A DNA stretch of 64,000 bases from Astrocystis sublimbata (taxonomy: Eukaryota; Ascomycota; Sordariomycetes; Xylariales; Xylariaceae), in contig JAJNNY010000010.1 of assembly GCA_022453515.1 (NCBI GenBank), forward strand, positions 496,001 to 560,000, in the 5' to 3' direction. Positions within the stretch are counted from its first letter, which is position 1. Every line of letters begins with the position of its first letter. Positions 37,401 through 50,056 of this stretch are shown here, piece by piece. The position numbers and the translations under genes are program-made. The notes beneath the pieces are model-generated. The model worked only from the letters and a program-made list of their open reading frames with translations, had not been told where the DNA came from and searched no databases.

Positions 37401-39967
37401 AGTAGAATCTGGCAACCAGTTATAACGCTTACCGTGCCTTACGTGAGCTTACCTTCTTGGTCAATGATGGATTGCGCTCGGTTGCAGCTGGTCAGTAGGC
37501 ATTATGCCTGACTGCCTGTTGATTGTCAGCGGCCACACCATCTCAAGTGACGGGAAGCCTCCAGTAGGATGGGGAGGTAGGGCTTAAAGCTAAATGGGGA
37601 ACAGCGAGCGGCACGCGGCAGGGAAAAGGTTGGAATATCACATCGTAGCAACTCGTTGTAGCCTAGAGTAAGCCATTAATTGAAACAAGTACTCGTAGAG
37701 GAAACACACTGAACGAACTGAGGGAGTTGTGGCATAATCCCTGAATATGATCAACGAATTAGGCAATCCCCTGCGACGGCGTCTCACTTTCTGAACCGAA
37801 CTCGTGGTGGACTTACTAAGTATTTATAGACGCAGTAGCGGAGTTACGTTATGTGCTGAAAATGCTCTAATTGAAGAAAGAATTTCCTTCTCATGAATTG
37901 ATACTAAGCTAAAGAGCTTACATCATTGGTCATTACCATATTATTCATATTGATGATATAATCATTTGGGAATAATTGCACAAAACTTCATCATGTCATA
38001 GTCGACCACCAATGGTGTAGCTCCTGGCGGTGGGGTTGTCGGGACCTGGCCGCCAAAAGACCGCGCACGGAGCTACCTAGTTTAAGTCATGTCTGAGGAA
38101 AGGGACGGTTGAGACACTGGTATGGGCAAACACGCAAAACCAACGTCATTTGTTGTAGGTAAAGGTCTGGCTGGCAATACCGATACCGCCGGGTCAATCG
38201 ATCGGTTCTCGGTTTGTAAGCGCATACGGATACGCTTCTTTGCACAATAGGGATTGTTTGACGGCGCGCGTGGCGAAGAAGCTAGTTGCATGAACAACGA
38301 ATTGAAAGCTTTGGATCCAAGCGCGGTTCCGAATGCAAGTTGTATACTCTGCTACCCTAAAGAATTGGAAACACGTTTGGACGTTCTATGTGTGGGGACA
38401 GGGTTCCTTGTGACGGCCGGTCGGTTTGTTCTTCGATTCGAACTCGAGAAGGGTTCGGGACCTTTATGGGCAAAGCCGGGCTGCCGGACAGTTGTCTCAA
38501 CCCGAGAACAATGGGCTCTGTTTGGTAGTAGTCCAAAATAGTATAAGGGAAATGACAATTTTCGGCCATTGGCTTGCTAGGATACGATGCCAAGAAGCAC
38601 CATAGCTGAGCGTAGTAAGAAGCATGGATCATGGTCCAGCCCGTATAGCCTTGTGGTAGGGCACTGGAAGTTCAAGAGGCGAGAGAGACTCTATACTCGC
38701 ACTCGGCTTGCAGAGTCTGAGAAAGGGAAAACCCGTGGACTTGGGACCGTGGTAACCATTACGCGATCGAAGATTAAGCACACTCGGCATCGCTGATGAT
38801 AATGAGAATAGTGGTTATTATGATGAAAGGATCTGATCTCAGTTCGGTGGGGACACCCGAGACACCGTCTTTGGCGGTTAGACTCGTTATTCTCTGACCC
38901 TGCTCTGGTATGCTATGGTATGTGCGGTATGTTGACATACTGGTCATCAGCCCCAGGAGCTGATAATCGGTGACTGCGGGAGGGAGCATTCCATGCACTG
39001 CAAGCCCCCGACTGGCGCTGTGCCACTACACTGATGAACGTGCTCAGCCGTTTTTTTTTATGCTCACGAGTAAGAAGTATGTACAAGACGGATATGGCGC
39101 CATGTGGGATGAATAAGATTTCGCCACTCCACTGCCGAGCTGCTAAATTGACACAACCGCTATTAGTGCATACCTTTACAGGTTACTACAAAGATACTTA
39201 CTATGTTAGTAACTAGACTCAGCACTCGTAGATTTTAGTGTCCCTGACCTGAATAGCCTACTACTCGTACTTTAGTCCATCCCGCAAGGAGGGGCTGCGA
39301 GGGGAGGGTGATCTCATGATAATCACGAAGAGCATGGACGTTTGTCGCATACCTGCTGTGTAACACGTACCTACATGATGGCCAGTCGCATAGGTTCGAG
39401 ATATACAGACAGACAGGGCATGCGTTGTTACAAAATCGGGCTGGACCGGTGGCTGCATTGCTGTTCCGACAGCGTGGGACGCTGCAGAGCTCTAAGAACC
39501 AACCAGACGACCAACAAAAACACTACCGACATGTACACCTGTGGCGTGACACGTTGCTATAGAAATTCTGTACGGTGGAGACGAAATGCACATAAGCTAG
39601 CTACCTAGGCACCTTTGCATAAAAATGTCGCCGGAGGGGGCTTGGGCACTCAGACCCGCCACTATACCCGGCCTACTTGGCGAGTACGCCGGTACCTTAC
39701 CTTAGGTAATTCCGAATGCGCCGCATAGCTCATTTCAAAGGTCCCAGGCGAGCCAGGGTCCCAAGCCATTCATAACATCTTGTGGCTGCAATGAGGCACG
39801 ATTTCACCTGCGTTTATACTTGAACCGTGTATAGTATAGCATTCACAAAAGGCCAAGAGAATAGTAGGTAGGACCTCGGAGGGAAGAATGGTCGACATTG
39901 TCTGCATAGTAACTAAGTTGTACCTGACTGTAGTTGAATAATGTATAAGTCGTGGAAGTTATGCAAC

Positions 39968-39988
39968 CCGGGGAGCCGGGGAGCCGGG
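39968..39988. repeat. CCGGGGAG tandem repeat
   Basis: Two complete CCGGGGAG units plus a partial third, about 0.8 kb before the ABC transporter start. Confidence 0.85.
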
Positions 39989-40365
39989 CTCTACAAGGAG
40001 TCCGACGGGATCTTGTCACCTAGTCCTGACTTAGCTCACGAAAAGCCCCCTTTGGTCCCCCCCAGCCCGAAGCGATAGGGTCGGCCGAACCATTGCTTAG
40101 GGCCTAGCCTCCTCGGCCTCTTCAGTCGGTACGTAGATGAGATCGCGTGCCAAACATGCTAGCGTCATCATAGGAGAGCAGCCCGTCCCCGGAATTCCGC
40201 CCGGGGTGTCTTCACGTATATATCCTCAGCCAGGTGCCTGGTTTCACACTGCTGCTGTACAATCCTGTACTCGTAATACAATCTTGCATTCAGCACTTGT
40301 TGTTTTCACAAATACGCCAAGGACTCCAAACCCACCCACCCTGGCTGCGGTGCACTGACTTGACC

Positions 40366-40385
40366 CGAGGACCCTCGAGGACCCT
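40366..40385. repeat. Exact 10-bp tandem duplication in the ABC transporter promoter
   Basis: CGAGGACCCT is present twice head to tail, about 50-70 bp before the TATA-like element. Its GC-rich form and position would fit a duplicated protein-binding site, but no known site is claimed. Confidence 0.75.
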
Positions 40386-40432
40386 GACCCATTGAACGAA
40401 CCCGAGCACGACGCCACATCCTACCCGCCTGG

Positions 40433-40445
40433 GATATATAATTAT
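40433..40445 (+). promoter_or_regulatory. TATA-like element of the ABC transporter gene
   Basis: GATATATAATTAT lies about 340 bp before the ATG at 40783. A pyrimidine-rich leader follows. It is a candidate core promoter, supported only by sequence and position. Confidence 0.4.
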
Positions 40446-40782
40446 CAGACAAGGCCCCTTGAATTGAGATTACTGTACTCCGTAAGACTCGACATCTGCA
40501 TCTATGCCCTTCTCTACCTCCTTTTAATTGTCAAATAGTTTATAGCCTTGTAAGCGGTCGCTTCGTCCGTATTTTCTTTTGGCCTGTTTTCATGTGCTGA
40601 CCTTTCTTTCGACTATAGTAATTATTTTAATTCCCAGACATTTACTTCACAGCGCCCAAGCCACCGTCGCATCGGCATTCTAAGCCCATCCGACTTTGGG
40701 CGTTTTGTCGCACTTCGGTGATTGAGACTATTGACAATCCACATTCCTCGCGACCAGGGGCGTGGCCCACCAAGGTGTCAAC

Positions 40783-43700
40783 ATGTCGTGGACAGGCGGC
40801 GGCTTCACAAGCTACGACCGCACTGCACAAGCAACGGGATCGCCGGCACTCACGTCAACAACGCATGTAAATGTAGGCGAAGCGGGCGATGATACCACGA
40901 CGAACGCTACGAGAACGCGAACAACCTCTTTATCGGGGGCAGCCGGCGACAACATGGCCAAGAAGGAGAAGGAATTGGGAGGGTCGAGTGACGACTCTAC
41001 CACCGACGAGGAAGCGGTAGAACGTGAGCGTCGCGAATCCATGGTTCATGAGTTGGCACGCCGCTACACGACACAATCTATGGCACATGGCACATTCAGC
41101 CCCAATCCTTTCCTGGATAGCGATGAGAACTCGCCACGAAACCCAGCCTCATCTAACTTCAGTGCCCGAGCCTGGGCTAAAGCCATGGTTGAGATGACTT
41201 CGAATGATGGGGTGGAATTCCGGACGGCGGGTGTATGCTTTCAAAACTTGAGTGTCCACGGTTTCGGCTCTGCTACCGATTTCCAGAAGGACGTCGGTAA
41301 TGTTTGGCTCGAAGCCGTCGGCATAGGCCGCAGGGCCCTGGGCAACAAGGGAAACAAGATCGATATTCTACGGAACTTCGACGGTCTCGTCCGCAAGGGC
41401 GAGATGTTGGTGGTCCTGGGCCCCCCGGGTTCTGGATGTACCACTTTGCTCAAGTCCATTGCCGGAGAGACTGCTGGCATCTACATCGACGGCCAGTCCT
41501 ATTTCAACTACCAGGGTATCCCCGCCGAGGAGATGCACACCAGCCACCGGGGTGAAGCTATCTATACCGCCGAGATTGATGTTCATTTCCCACAGTTGAC
41601 GGTGGGTGAGACCCTCACTTTCGCGGCCCAGGCACGAGCTCCCCGTCATCTTCCGCAAGGCGTCGATAAGATGACATATGCCAACCATTTCCGCGATGTT
41701 ACCATGGCCATGTTTGGTATCTCGCACACCATGAACACCCGCGTCGGTAACGAGTATATTCGCGGTGTTTCGGGAGGTGAGCGCAAACGTGTAACTATCG
41801 CAGAGGCCACTCTCAGCCGTGCACCCCTGCAATGCTGGGACAACAGTACTCGTGGTCTGGACAGTGCCAACGCCGTTGAATTCTGTAAGACGCTACGAAC
41901 ACAAACCGAGCTTTTCGGAAACACCGCTTGCGTCTCCATCTATCAATCACCTCAGGTCGGATATGACTGCTTTGACAAGGTCACCGTCTTGTACGAGGGT
42001 CGACAAATCTTCTTTGGTCGTACCGATGCTGCCAAGCAGTACTTTATCAACCTGGGCTTCGAGTGTCCAGCCCGCCAGACTACCCCGGATTTCTTGACCT
42101 CCATGACCAGTCCCACTGAGCGTGTTGTGCGAGAGGGCATGAAGGGCAAGGTACCTCGTACGCCAGATGAGTTCGCCACGGCTTGGAGGAACAGCGTGGA
42201 ATACACAGCGCTGCAGGCTGAGATTGAAGAATACAAGAACGAACATCCTCTCAATGGAAAAGACGCCGATATCTTCCGTGCTTCGAGGAAACATGAACAG
42301 GCCCGAGGTCAACGCGCAAAGTCTCCTTACACGTTGTCGTACATGCAGCAAGTCAAGTTATGTCTTTGGCGCGGTTGGGCGCGACTGAAGGGTGATCCTA
42401 GTATCACAATCGGCGCTCTAGTCGGCAACTTTATTACGGCTTTGATCGTGGGCAGTGTCTTTTACAACCTGCAACCTACGACTGCAAGCTTTTACCAACG
42501 CGGCTCCCTGATCTTCTTCGCTAACCTGTTGAATGCATTTGCGAGCGCTTTGGAGGTGAGTTGCAATGCGTCTCACAATGAGTACGACCTAGGGTAACTA
42601 ATTGATCAACTTCACAGATTCTAACTCTTTACGCCCAACGTCCTATTGTCGAGAAACACTCCCGCTACGCCCTATACCACCCATCTGCCGAAGCTGTCTC
42701 CTCTATGCTTTGCGATTTGCCTTACAAGATCATAAATACCTTCACATTCAACCTGACACTGTATTTTATCACAAACCTGAGACGCGAACCCGGAGCTTTC
42801 TTCTTCTTCTTGCTGTTCTCGTTCTTTACCGTCTTGTCCATGAGTATGATCTTCCGTACCATTGCTTCGTCATCGCGAAGTCTATCGCAGGCTCTGGTAC
42901 CGGCTGCTCTGCTTATTCTCGATCTCGTCGTCTTCACTGGCTTCATCGTTCCTGTCAATTACATGTTAAGCTGGTGCCGCTGGTTGAACTATGTCGATCC
43001 TCTCGCCTATGCCTTCGAGTCCCTCCTCGTCAACGAATTCTCTGGTCGCCAATTCAGGTGCACTGAACTCGTCCCCTCGCCGCTTTCTGGAGCCGAGTAT
43101 GCAAACGTTGACCCGTTGAACCGTGTTTGCAGTGCAGTTGGCAGTGTTGCTGGCTCAAGCACCGTGGACGGAGATGCGTACTTGCGAGAGGCCTATCAGT
43201 ATGAAGCCTCCCACAAGTGGCGAAACCTGGGTATTCTGATCGGATTCATGCTGTTCTCTTTGCTTACCTACATGGTCTCTGCTGAAATCGTATCTGAGAA
43301 GAAGTCCAAGGGTGAAGTTCTTGTCTTCAGACGCGGTCACAAGCCTGCGCAGTTCAAGGACAACAAAGGTGATCTCGAGGATGGCGCTGGTCCCCGCGTC
43401 GGTCCTATTGCAACCAACGCAAGTCGTCCGGCTGCGCACAACAAGGAGTCTGGTATGCTTGCTGAGCAAAGGAGTGTCTTCCACTGGAGTGATATCTGCT
43501 ACGATGTCAAGATCAAGAGCGAGACGAGACGTATCCTGGACCACGTCGACGGCTGGGTCAAGCCTGGTACGCTCACAGCTCTTATGGGTGTATCTGGTGC
43601 AGGAAAAACAACTCTCTTGGACGCTCTAGCCAGCCGTATCACCACTGGTGTCATTACCGGTGACATGTTTGTGGATGGTCGCCCCTGTGATGCCTCTTTC

Positions 43701-45490
43701 CAACGCAAAACTGGATACGTCCAACAACAGGATTTGCATCTTGCTACAACTACCGTTCGCGAGGCTCTCAACTTCTCAGCCATTCTCCGTCAACCCGCCG
43801 ACGTCCCACGTGAGGAGAAGCTGGCATATGTTGACGAGGTCATCAGACTTTTGGAAATGGAAGAATACGCCGATGCCGTCGTGGGTGTGCTCGGTGAAGG
43901 TCTCAATGTCGAGCAGCGTAAACGTCTAACCATCGGTGTTGAACTAGCCGCCAAGCCGCCTCTATTGCTCTTCGTCGATGAACCTACCTCTGGTCTTGAT
44001 TCGCAAACGTCTTGGGCTATTCTGGATCTGCTGGAGAAGCTTACCAAGAGTGGGCAAGCTGTTCTATGTACCATTCACCAGCCTTCCGCCATGCTTTTCC
44101 AGCGCTTCGATCGACTGTTGTTCCTTCAAAAGGGTGGCCGGACCGTTTACTTTGGCGATATCGGCGAGAACTCCCAAACCCTGACCAGCTACTTTGAACG
44201 CCACGGTGCACCCAAGTGCCCGTCTACGTCGAACCCGGCCGAATGGATGTTGGATGCTATTGGTGCTGCTCCTGGATCACACTCTGATCGCGATTGGTTC
44301 CAAACCTGGCGTGACAGTCCTGAATATCGGGATGTGAAAGCTGAGTTGCAGTCACTGAACGACAATGCGCCAGAACAGCCCCCTCCTACGGAAGACGACC
44401 AATCTTACCGCGAACATGCCGCTCCTTTCATGCTCCAGTTTAAGGAAGTCACGTACCGTGTCTTCCAGCAGTACTGGCGTAACCCGACCTACATCTATTC
44501 TAAGACGGCTCTCTGTAGCTTCGTTGCCTTGTTCATCGGTTTCGTCTTCTTCCGCGCCCCCAACACTATTCAGGGTTTGCAGAACCAGACATTTGCGGTC
44601 TTCCAGTTGCTTACAGTCTTCGGCCAAATGGTTCAGCAGACGATGCCTCACTTCGTTATACAGCGGTCCCTCTACGAGGTCCGCGAGCGCCCATCCAAGG
44701 TATACAGTTGGCAAGTCTTCATGCTCTCGCAGATCCTCGTCGAAATTCCCTGGAACACGTTGATGGCCGTCATTATGTACTTCAGCTGGTACTATCCGGT
44801 TGGTCTGTTCCGCAACACATACGAGGACGGTGCCACAACTGAGCGTGGTGCCCTCGTGTTCCTCCTCATTCTGGCCTTTATGCTCTTCACGTGTACCTTC
44901 ACCCACATGATCATTGCTGCGTTCGAGACAGCCGAGGCCGGTGGCAACGTCGCCAACCTTCTTTTCACGCTCACTCTCATCTTCAACGGTGTCCTCGCCC
45001 GTCCCGGTCAATTCCCGCAGTTCTGGATCTTCTTGTATCGCGTCAGTCCGTTCACGTATTTGGTCTCAGCAATGTTGTCCACCAGTGTCGCCAACGCAGA
45101 GATTAAGTGTGCTGCGAATGAGATCTTGAGTTTCGATCCACCATCGAACCAGACGTGCATGACGTATATGAAGGCTCAGATCGATGCTGCTGGTGGCTAC
45201 CTCGAACCCGGCACTGAAGGCAGAACGTCGGACTGCATGTACTGCCCGGTCGCTGATACAAATGCCTATCTTGGAAGCATTGGTATTGAATATGGTAAGT
45301 TCACAGTCGCATACCTCCCCCTTTGTTCATGATGCAATGACTAACATTACTTTTCTCCACAGAGGACCGCTGGCGCAACTTTGGCCTGATGTTTGTCTAC
45401 ATTGTCTTCAACATCTTCGCTGCTCTCTTCCTCTACTGGCTCACTCGTGTGCCCAAGAAGCCGAGAATGACAAAGGCGAAGAAGGAGTAA
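40783..45490 (+). CDS. PDR-type ABC-G multidrug transporter
   Basis: A full-size pleiotropic drug resistance (PDR/CDR) ABC exporter of the plasma membrane, a family that pumps out azoles and other hydrophobic compounds using ATP. Exons 40783-42555, 42618-45294 and 45363-45490 give 1525 residues, normal for the family, in the order NBD-TMD-NBD-TMD. NBD1: Walker [10 protein letters not shown] (213-221, with Cys in place of Lys, as usual for fungal PDR), signature VSGGERKR (329-336), Walker B region [11 protein letters not shown] (351-361). NBD2: canonical Walker [10 protein letters not shown] (about 914-922), the degenerate signature LNVEQRKR, and [14 protein letters not shown] (about 1043). 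The final motif region has paired cysteines (TSDCMYCPV). Start: the first ATG; an upstream in-frame GTG was rejected. Substrate unknown. The gene stands alone between gene-poor blocks. Confidence 0.96.
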
Positions 45491-46970
45491 AGCATACTAC
45501 ATACAACCTTTCGACACAAACCTTTAACTACCATCTTTAATTGCACCCTTGCCGTCCCTATTCACTCCTATACAGGGGAAATTGAACCTTGTTTCATATT
45601 CACGCCTTTCTCTTGTACCAATATTTACCTTGCACATATACCCATACCTACCTGCTCCGCCCATGGATTCGAAAAGAAACAGACGGGAATAGAAGGAACG
45701 GTGGATGAGAATGAGCGACATCGAGAGCGAGAGATTTGTTATCAAACGGACCTCAGCTTGCTTGTAGCCAACCAACTATAGATTTCTCTGATGACGTCCC
45801 ATCGACGTCTTATTTATTTGTTTCTACCCCGTTACGGAGGACACTGTACCGCTTAGGCGAGAGTCAGTCACGACTTGAGATACTCAATATCAAGCTGTCT
45901 GACATTCCTGCCCATGTTGTATGTGTATCTATGTAATGCGAAGCATGTACATGATAAGGTACCACGACAGATCACACGATAGAGAAACTTCATAGAGGAA
46001 AGAGGAGGGAGACATCTTGGCCATGTCCTAGGGACATCTACGGCTTTGCACTGGGCGGCGTTGTTGGGACATTTTGTATTTTAATCTACCTACTCGCGCA
46101 TCGCTCACTACGATGCATATTAATCTGAAGTCAATCATTCACATGAATCAAGCAATCAATCTTGTGCCATCAAATTTGTCTTGACTTGTATAACATCCCC
46201 TGCCAATACTCCATCTTACTTGAATCCAACTATGACCTTGGGCTGCGGGGGACCGTCCGCAATTTGAGTTTGAAAGTAGATGCACACCATCCACAATTAC
46301 TACCTAGTTGTGGGTCTACAATATCATGATTATTTTCTATTTCGGTCGTCCCGCGAGTATTACTCATTGATAAAGGCGCCGCCGTGACAGTGGTGCAGAT
46401 TATATAGTATACTCCGCAGAGCTCCTAGCTCAAGCACGCAACCAAAACTTGAAATTGAAAATGCAAATGGAACCAGCGCGCCAGTCTCGACAGTCTGTCT
46501 CCCAATGACATGCAGCCCGCGGACCTTATGTAAGCCGACTTAGCGCTTCCGCGCCGTGAACGTCTGCCAAGCTATTAATAACTTGAAGTGTCAACGCCCG
46601 AGCTAAGGTAACCTGATGTGTACTTTGACTACTGCAAACTTGGAAAGGATCAGGAAGCTCGGTGTAGACAGGTGCCGACCAATTAAGTAAGTCGTCAGAT
46701 TACTTATTCCCGAACTTCGGCACCGAACTTCGTGCTCGGCCTCTACTCTCCTAGTACGTCAGCACAGCGCTGGCCTCGTGGGGCCAATCATATGCACCCC
46801 GCGGTGACAGTATCGCGCGCGGTTGTGATTCAATAGGCCTCATTCCGAGCAGCTGAACTCATGTTCGCATGTTTGGTATAGCAGGTTAGGTATCTCGGGG
46901 CGATGGCGCTCGTCAGCGCCTCATTCGTGTAAGTCACCGAGAGCGCGTGTTTCTTACGCTCTGATTCTGT

Positions 46971-46980
46971 GTATATAAGA
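46971..46980 (+). promoter_or_regulatory. TATA box of the MDR oxidoreductase gene
   Basis: GTATATAAGA matches the TATA consensus and lies 200 bp before the ATG at 47181, followed by an A/C-rich leader. It suggests an inducible gene (inference). Confidence 0.5.
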
Positions 46981-47010
46981 TATCCTCATCCTCTTGATTA
47001 TGATTCCCTT

Positions 47011-47050
47011 CATCATCATCATCATCACCATCACCATCACCATCATCAAC
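47011..47050. repeat. CAT/CAC trinucleotide repeat in the leader
   Basis: CATCAT units followed by CACCAT units, about 40 bp, in the likely 5' untranslated region of the oxidoreductase gene. An open frame here would encode isoleucine/threonine repeats and is not considered a gene. Confidence 0.85.
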
Positions 47051-47180
47051 AACTCATACCACCAAACAAGCATATATCCCAACCTTAGCAAGCAACTTTC
47101 CATATCGAACCATCCCATACTCTTTCCCTCTTATTCAAAAGAAAGAACAGTTCCCGCACACCCTTTCTTCATCTTACACA

Positions 47181-48110
47181 ATGCATGCCGCCCAAGTTCT
47201 CAACTGGTCCGAGGGACCTAAATACGTAACCGTCGACGACGCCCCGGCTCCGACCGAGAACCAGGTCCAGCTGCGCGTCTTGGCAGCCGGCCTCCACAAC
47301 GTCGTGCGGTCCCGCGCCAGCGGATCGCATTACACCTGCGGGCCACTCCCCCACGCCCCCGGCATCGACTGTGTGGGCCGCGACGTCGCCACTGGCCAGC
47401 TGTACTACTGCATCAACATGAAGCCCGGCTTCGGCACTTTTGCCGACCTCGTCACCGTCGATAAGAGCGTGCTGCACGCGCTCCCCGAGACCGTCGACCC
47501 CGCGTCCTTCGCCGGCAGCGTGAACCCGGGCATGAGCAGCTGGCTCGCGCTGACGCAGCGCGCGACGAATCTACCCGAGAACTACACGGTTCTGATCCTC
47601 GGGGTCACGAGCGCAAGTGGGCGCTTAGCGGTCCCGGTCGCCAAGGCCCTCGGAGCGGGCAAGGTCGTCGGTGTTGCGCGGAGCGAAGCTGCGCTTGCCG
47701 GGATCGCGGACCTCGATGTGTCCATCGTGCAAAAGGAGAACATCAAAGACACCGACTTCTCGCAGGTGCAGGCGGATGTTGTGCTCGACTACGTCTATGG
47801 GGATCTCGCGATGCACGCACTGCAAACCCTCGATATCCAGAGGCCCTTGCAGTACATCAGCATCGGCCTCCTGTCGAGGAACGAGGTGACCATCCCCACG
47901 GCTCTCCTCCGGTCCCGGGATATCACCGTCCGGGGGTCCGGTCCGGGGGCTATCCCGGTTCGGACTATTGGGCAGGAGATGAAGAAGCTCGTGCCGGCTA
48001 TGGCGAAGTGGAAGCTGCTGGATGCGCACGCTGTGCCCCTGAAGGATGTGGAACAGGCTTGGGCTGACAAGTCTTTAGCAAGCAAGGGGAGATTGGTTTT
48101 TGTGCCGTAA
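47181..48110 (+). CDS. MDR-superfamily (quinone oxidoreductase-like) NAD(P)-dependent reductase
   Basis: A single-exon, 309-residue medium-chain dehydrogenase/reductase. The N-terminal half is the GroES-like substrate domain (about 1-115, with HAPGIDCVGRDVATGQLYY). The C-terminal half is a Rossmann fold with the dinucleotide-binding turn LGVTSASGRLA (about 140-150) and KVVGVARSEAAL after it. The catalytic-zinc and structural-zinc cysteines of true alcohol dehydrogenases are absent, so it belongs with the zinc-independent quinone-reductase branch. No signal peptide, so probably cytosolic. The substrate is unknown; such enzymes reduce quinones, enones or polyketide intermediates. The gene has a TATA box and a clean A-rich start context. 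It is the same direction as the GNAT gene but separated by 530 bp. Confidence 0.93.
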   Translation: MHAAQVLNWSEGPKYVTVDDAPAPTENQVQLRVLAAGLHNVVRSRASGSHYTCGPLPHAPGIDCVGRDVATGQLYYCINMKPGFGTFADLVTVDKSVLHALPETVDPASFAGSVNPGMSSWLALTQRATNLPENYTVLILGVTSASGRLAVPVAKALGAGKVVGVARSEAALAGIADLDVSIVQKENIKDTDFSQVQADVVLDYVYGDLAMHALQTLDIQRPLQYISIGLLSRNEVTIPTALLRSRDITVRGSGPGAIPVRTIGQEMKKLVPAMAKWKLLDAHAVPLKDVEQAWADKSLASKGRLVFVP

Positions 48111-48639
48111 GCTGTTGCCATAGGTACTTACCTAGGTAGACATGCATTTGAGGAAGTAGTAATAATAATAAGACGTTCGATCAAACAAAGCTCAAAGTCT
48201 CGCAATCAGATGCCACTAGATATGATTGTAAATTGAAGCGCTCTCGTCCCAAACAAAGTTTGTTGCGCAAATGCATGGAAATTCCGATGATAATCAAGGC
48301 ATTGACTAATGTGAGATCTTGCTGCATCAATATTTAAGGCGTATGTGTTCCAAGAAAAGAAAATCGACACGATGGCTACCTTAGAAGAGACGCTGCTCGT
48401 GTACATAGTACACCATTCAGCCGGTCTTGGTAAGATGGCGGAAGAGATGATGGGGGGACTTGGTGTGACAATTTAGCCAAAAGAGGAAAGTGGAGGAAGC
48501 TATGGGCTGCGACCAAATGGATGCCATTCAGCAGAGCAGCCATCTTCATCCCATCTCGTGGAGAACAATTAAGAGAATTTGACCTTGCCTTGTCGGAACG
48601 TCAAGGCTGAACTGAACCAGACGTCCAAGAAACATCAGC
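48111..48639. other. Intergenic spacer between the oxidoreductase and GNAT genes
   Basis: Non-coding. It includes a perfect TACCTAGGTA palindrome at 48129-48138 directly after the oxidoreductase stop codon region. No other feature is supported. Confidence 0.6.
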
Positions 48640-49676
48640 ATGGCGTTCATTCGACCTTACAGAGAAACCGATTTTGACGCCTGCGGGCATATTGTACGTT
48701 TATGTGATTTATGCCCGTGTCGACACTCATGCGCTCATTCACCTGCTTCAACCTCCCAATCTCACGATGACACCTGAACAATCACAAGTCTCAAGAACCT
48801 CCCTTTATTCCCATTTAAAAATCGACAACTAGGTCAATATCACTGACGATTAAGATAGTGTATCGAGACCGTGCCGCCGACCCTCGCCGCATCCCCCGCA
48901 GCTGCCAAGCTCGCGCCCTACATCTGGACGCACCCATACACGTTTGTCAGCCCATCCACCTGCCACATTCTCGACGATGGAACTGGGAACGCTGTGGGAT
49001 ACTGCAGTGAGTCGCTTTCTCCTTTCTTTCTACATGACAATTGTATTTTAGTAAATCAATATGCCTATGGACTAGCCAAAGTTCCATGCTACATAGCATT
49101 TCAGATATCTGTCCTGTCTAACGCCCTTCTCATCCCACTTATAAATAAAACGGTATCTTATATATCATGATAAATCATACATGTACCTGGCCACCAAGCC
49201 AGATGCCGATAGCTAGGTGCCTAGGGCGCGGCTTCATTACAGCCAACATCGAGACATTACATACCTACCTACCCAGCCCTACCCAAGCAACCCTTGAATA
49301 TCCAACTAACAACCCCATTTTTCGATTCTCACAGTCGGCTGTCCTGACGTCCACGCCTTCGCAGCCGCGTACCCGAAGTACATAGCCAGCATCCTATCCG
49401 CAGCAGTTCCCCAACCCGACTTCAGCACACGCGCGCCGTGGACGACAACCATCACCACCACCACAAACAAAGAAGAAGCCAACGCGGACTCAAAACCAGA
49501 TGGAGTAGAAGTAGAGATAGAAGCAACCAACCCCCTAGCCCTGGCTCAAAACGCATACCGTCCCGACTGGGTGCTGTTCGAGGGCCAAGGCAAGGAGGCG
49601 CTGACGGCGCGGTGGCGCGCCACGATGCACATCGATCTGCTTCCCGAGTGGCAGGGTCGTGGCGTACGTACTTAAC

Positions 49677-49744
<68 letters not shown>

Positions 49745-50056
49745 TTGTTCTCTTTTCTTCTCTCAGTTTTGCACACCGCCTCCTCATTCGTTGTCAAAGT
49801 ACCCAGTAATGACTCTCGACCTCGACTTCGACTTGACTAACAATCAATCAATCACATTCAGTGGGGCCGCCAGCTCATCGACCGCTTCGTGGCCAGCGTG
49901 CAGAGCAGCGGCCAGGACTACGGCGACGGCGAGCACATCGGTATCGCCGGGGAGAACAAGAAGGTAGTCGCCTTCTATGAACGTGTCGGGTTCCGAATCA
50001 TCCAAGGCGGCGAGGGTGAGGGGGATATAACGATGGTGAGGGATATTGAGGTTTAG
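48640..50056 (+). CDS. GNAT-family N-acetyltransferase
   Basis: A predicted acetyl-CoA-dependent N-acetyltransferase of the GNAT fold. Four exons: 48640-48693, 48859-49006, 49335-49663 and 49862-50056, giving 241 residues. The start was found by looking for the family N-terminus: MAFIRPYRETDFDAC from the ATG at 48640, joined to CIETVPPTLA. Visible landmarks: KLAPYIWTHPY, the acetyl-CoA-binding motif around LLPEWQGRGWGRQL (the QGRGWG core, residues 174-179, split by the third intron), and the C-terminal KKVVAFYERVGFRII, typical of the family. Intron two is long for this genome (328 nt) and intron three carries a 60-bp CT microsatellite. A ten-residue Thr/Glu-rich insertion lies in exon three. 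Substrate unknown. Convergent with the long gene at 50760-54191. Confidence 0.87.
49682..49741. repeat. CT dinucleotide microsatellite in a GNAT gene intron
   Basis: Thirty uninterrupted TC units (60 bp) begin 18 bp after the donor of the third intron of the GNAT gene. The open frames drawn through it on both strands encode only Ser/Leu or Arg/Glu dipeptide repeats and are not genes. Confidence 0.98.

Larger units (their letters stand above)
34407..40782. other. Gene-poor region between the GH30 and ABC transporter genes
   Basis: About 6.4 kb without a supported gene. 34.4-38.0 kb is AT-rich. 38.0-40.7 kb is mixed and includes TACTCGTA words at 37690, 39262 and 40268 and small tandem repeats at 39968-39988 and 40366-40385. 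Open frames such as 38254-38541 and 35640-35876 have no recognised relatives. The last few hundred bases are the ABC transporter promoter and leader. Decayed mobile DNA is possible, but no diagnostic terminus was seen. Confidence 0.55.
45491..47180. other. Intergenic region between the ABC transporter and the oxidoreductase
   Basis: About 1.7 kb without a supported gene. It holds the ABC transporter 3' region, an AT-rich middle, a GC-richer part near 46490-46930 with a CCAAT and a CCGCGG palindrome near 46780-46803, and the oxidoreductase core promoter and leader. Confidence 0.6.
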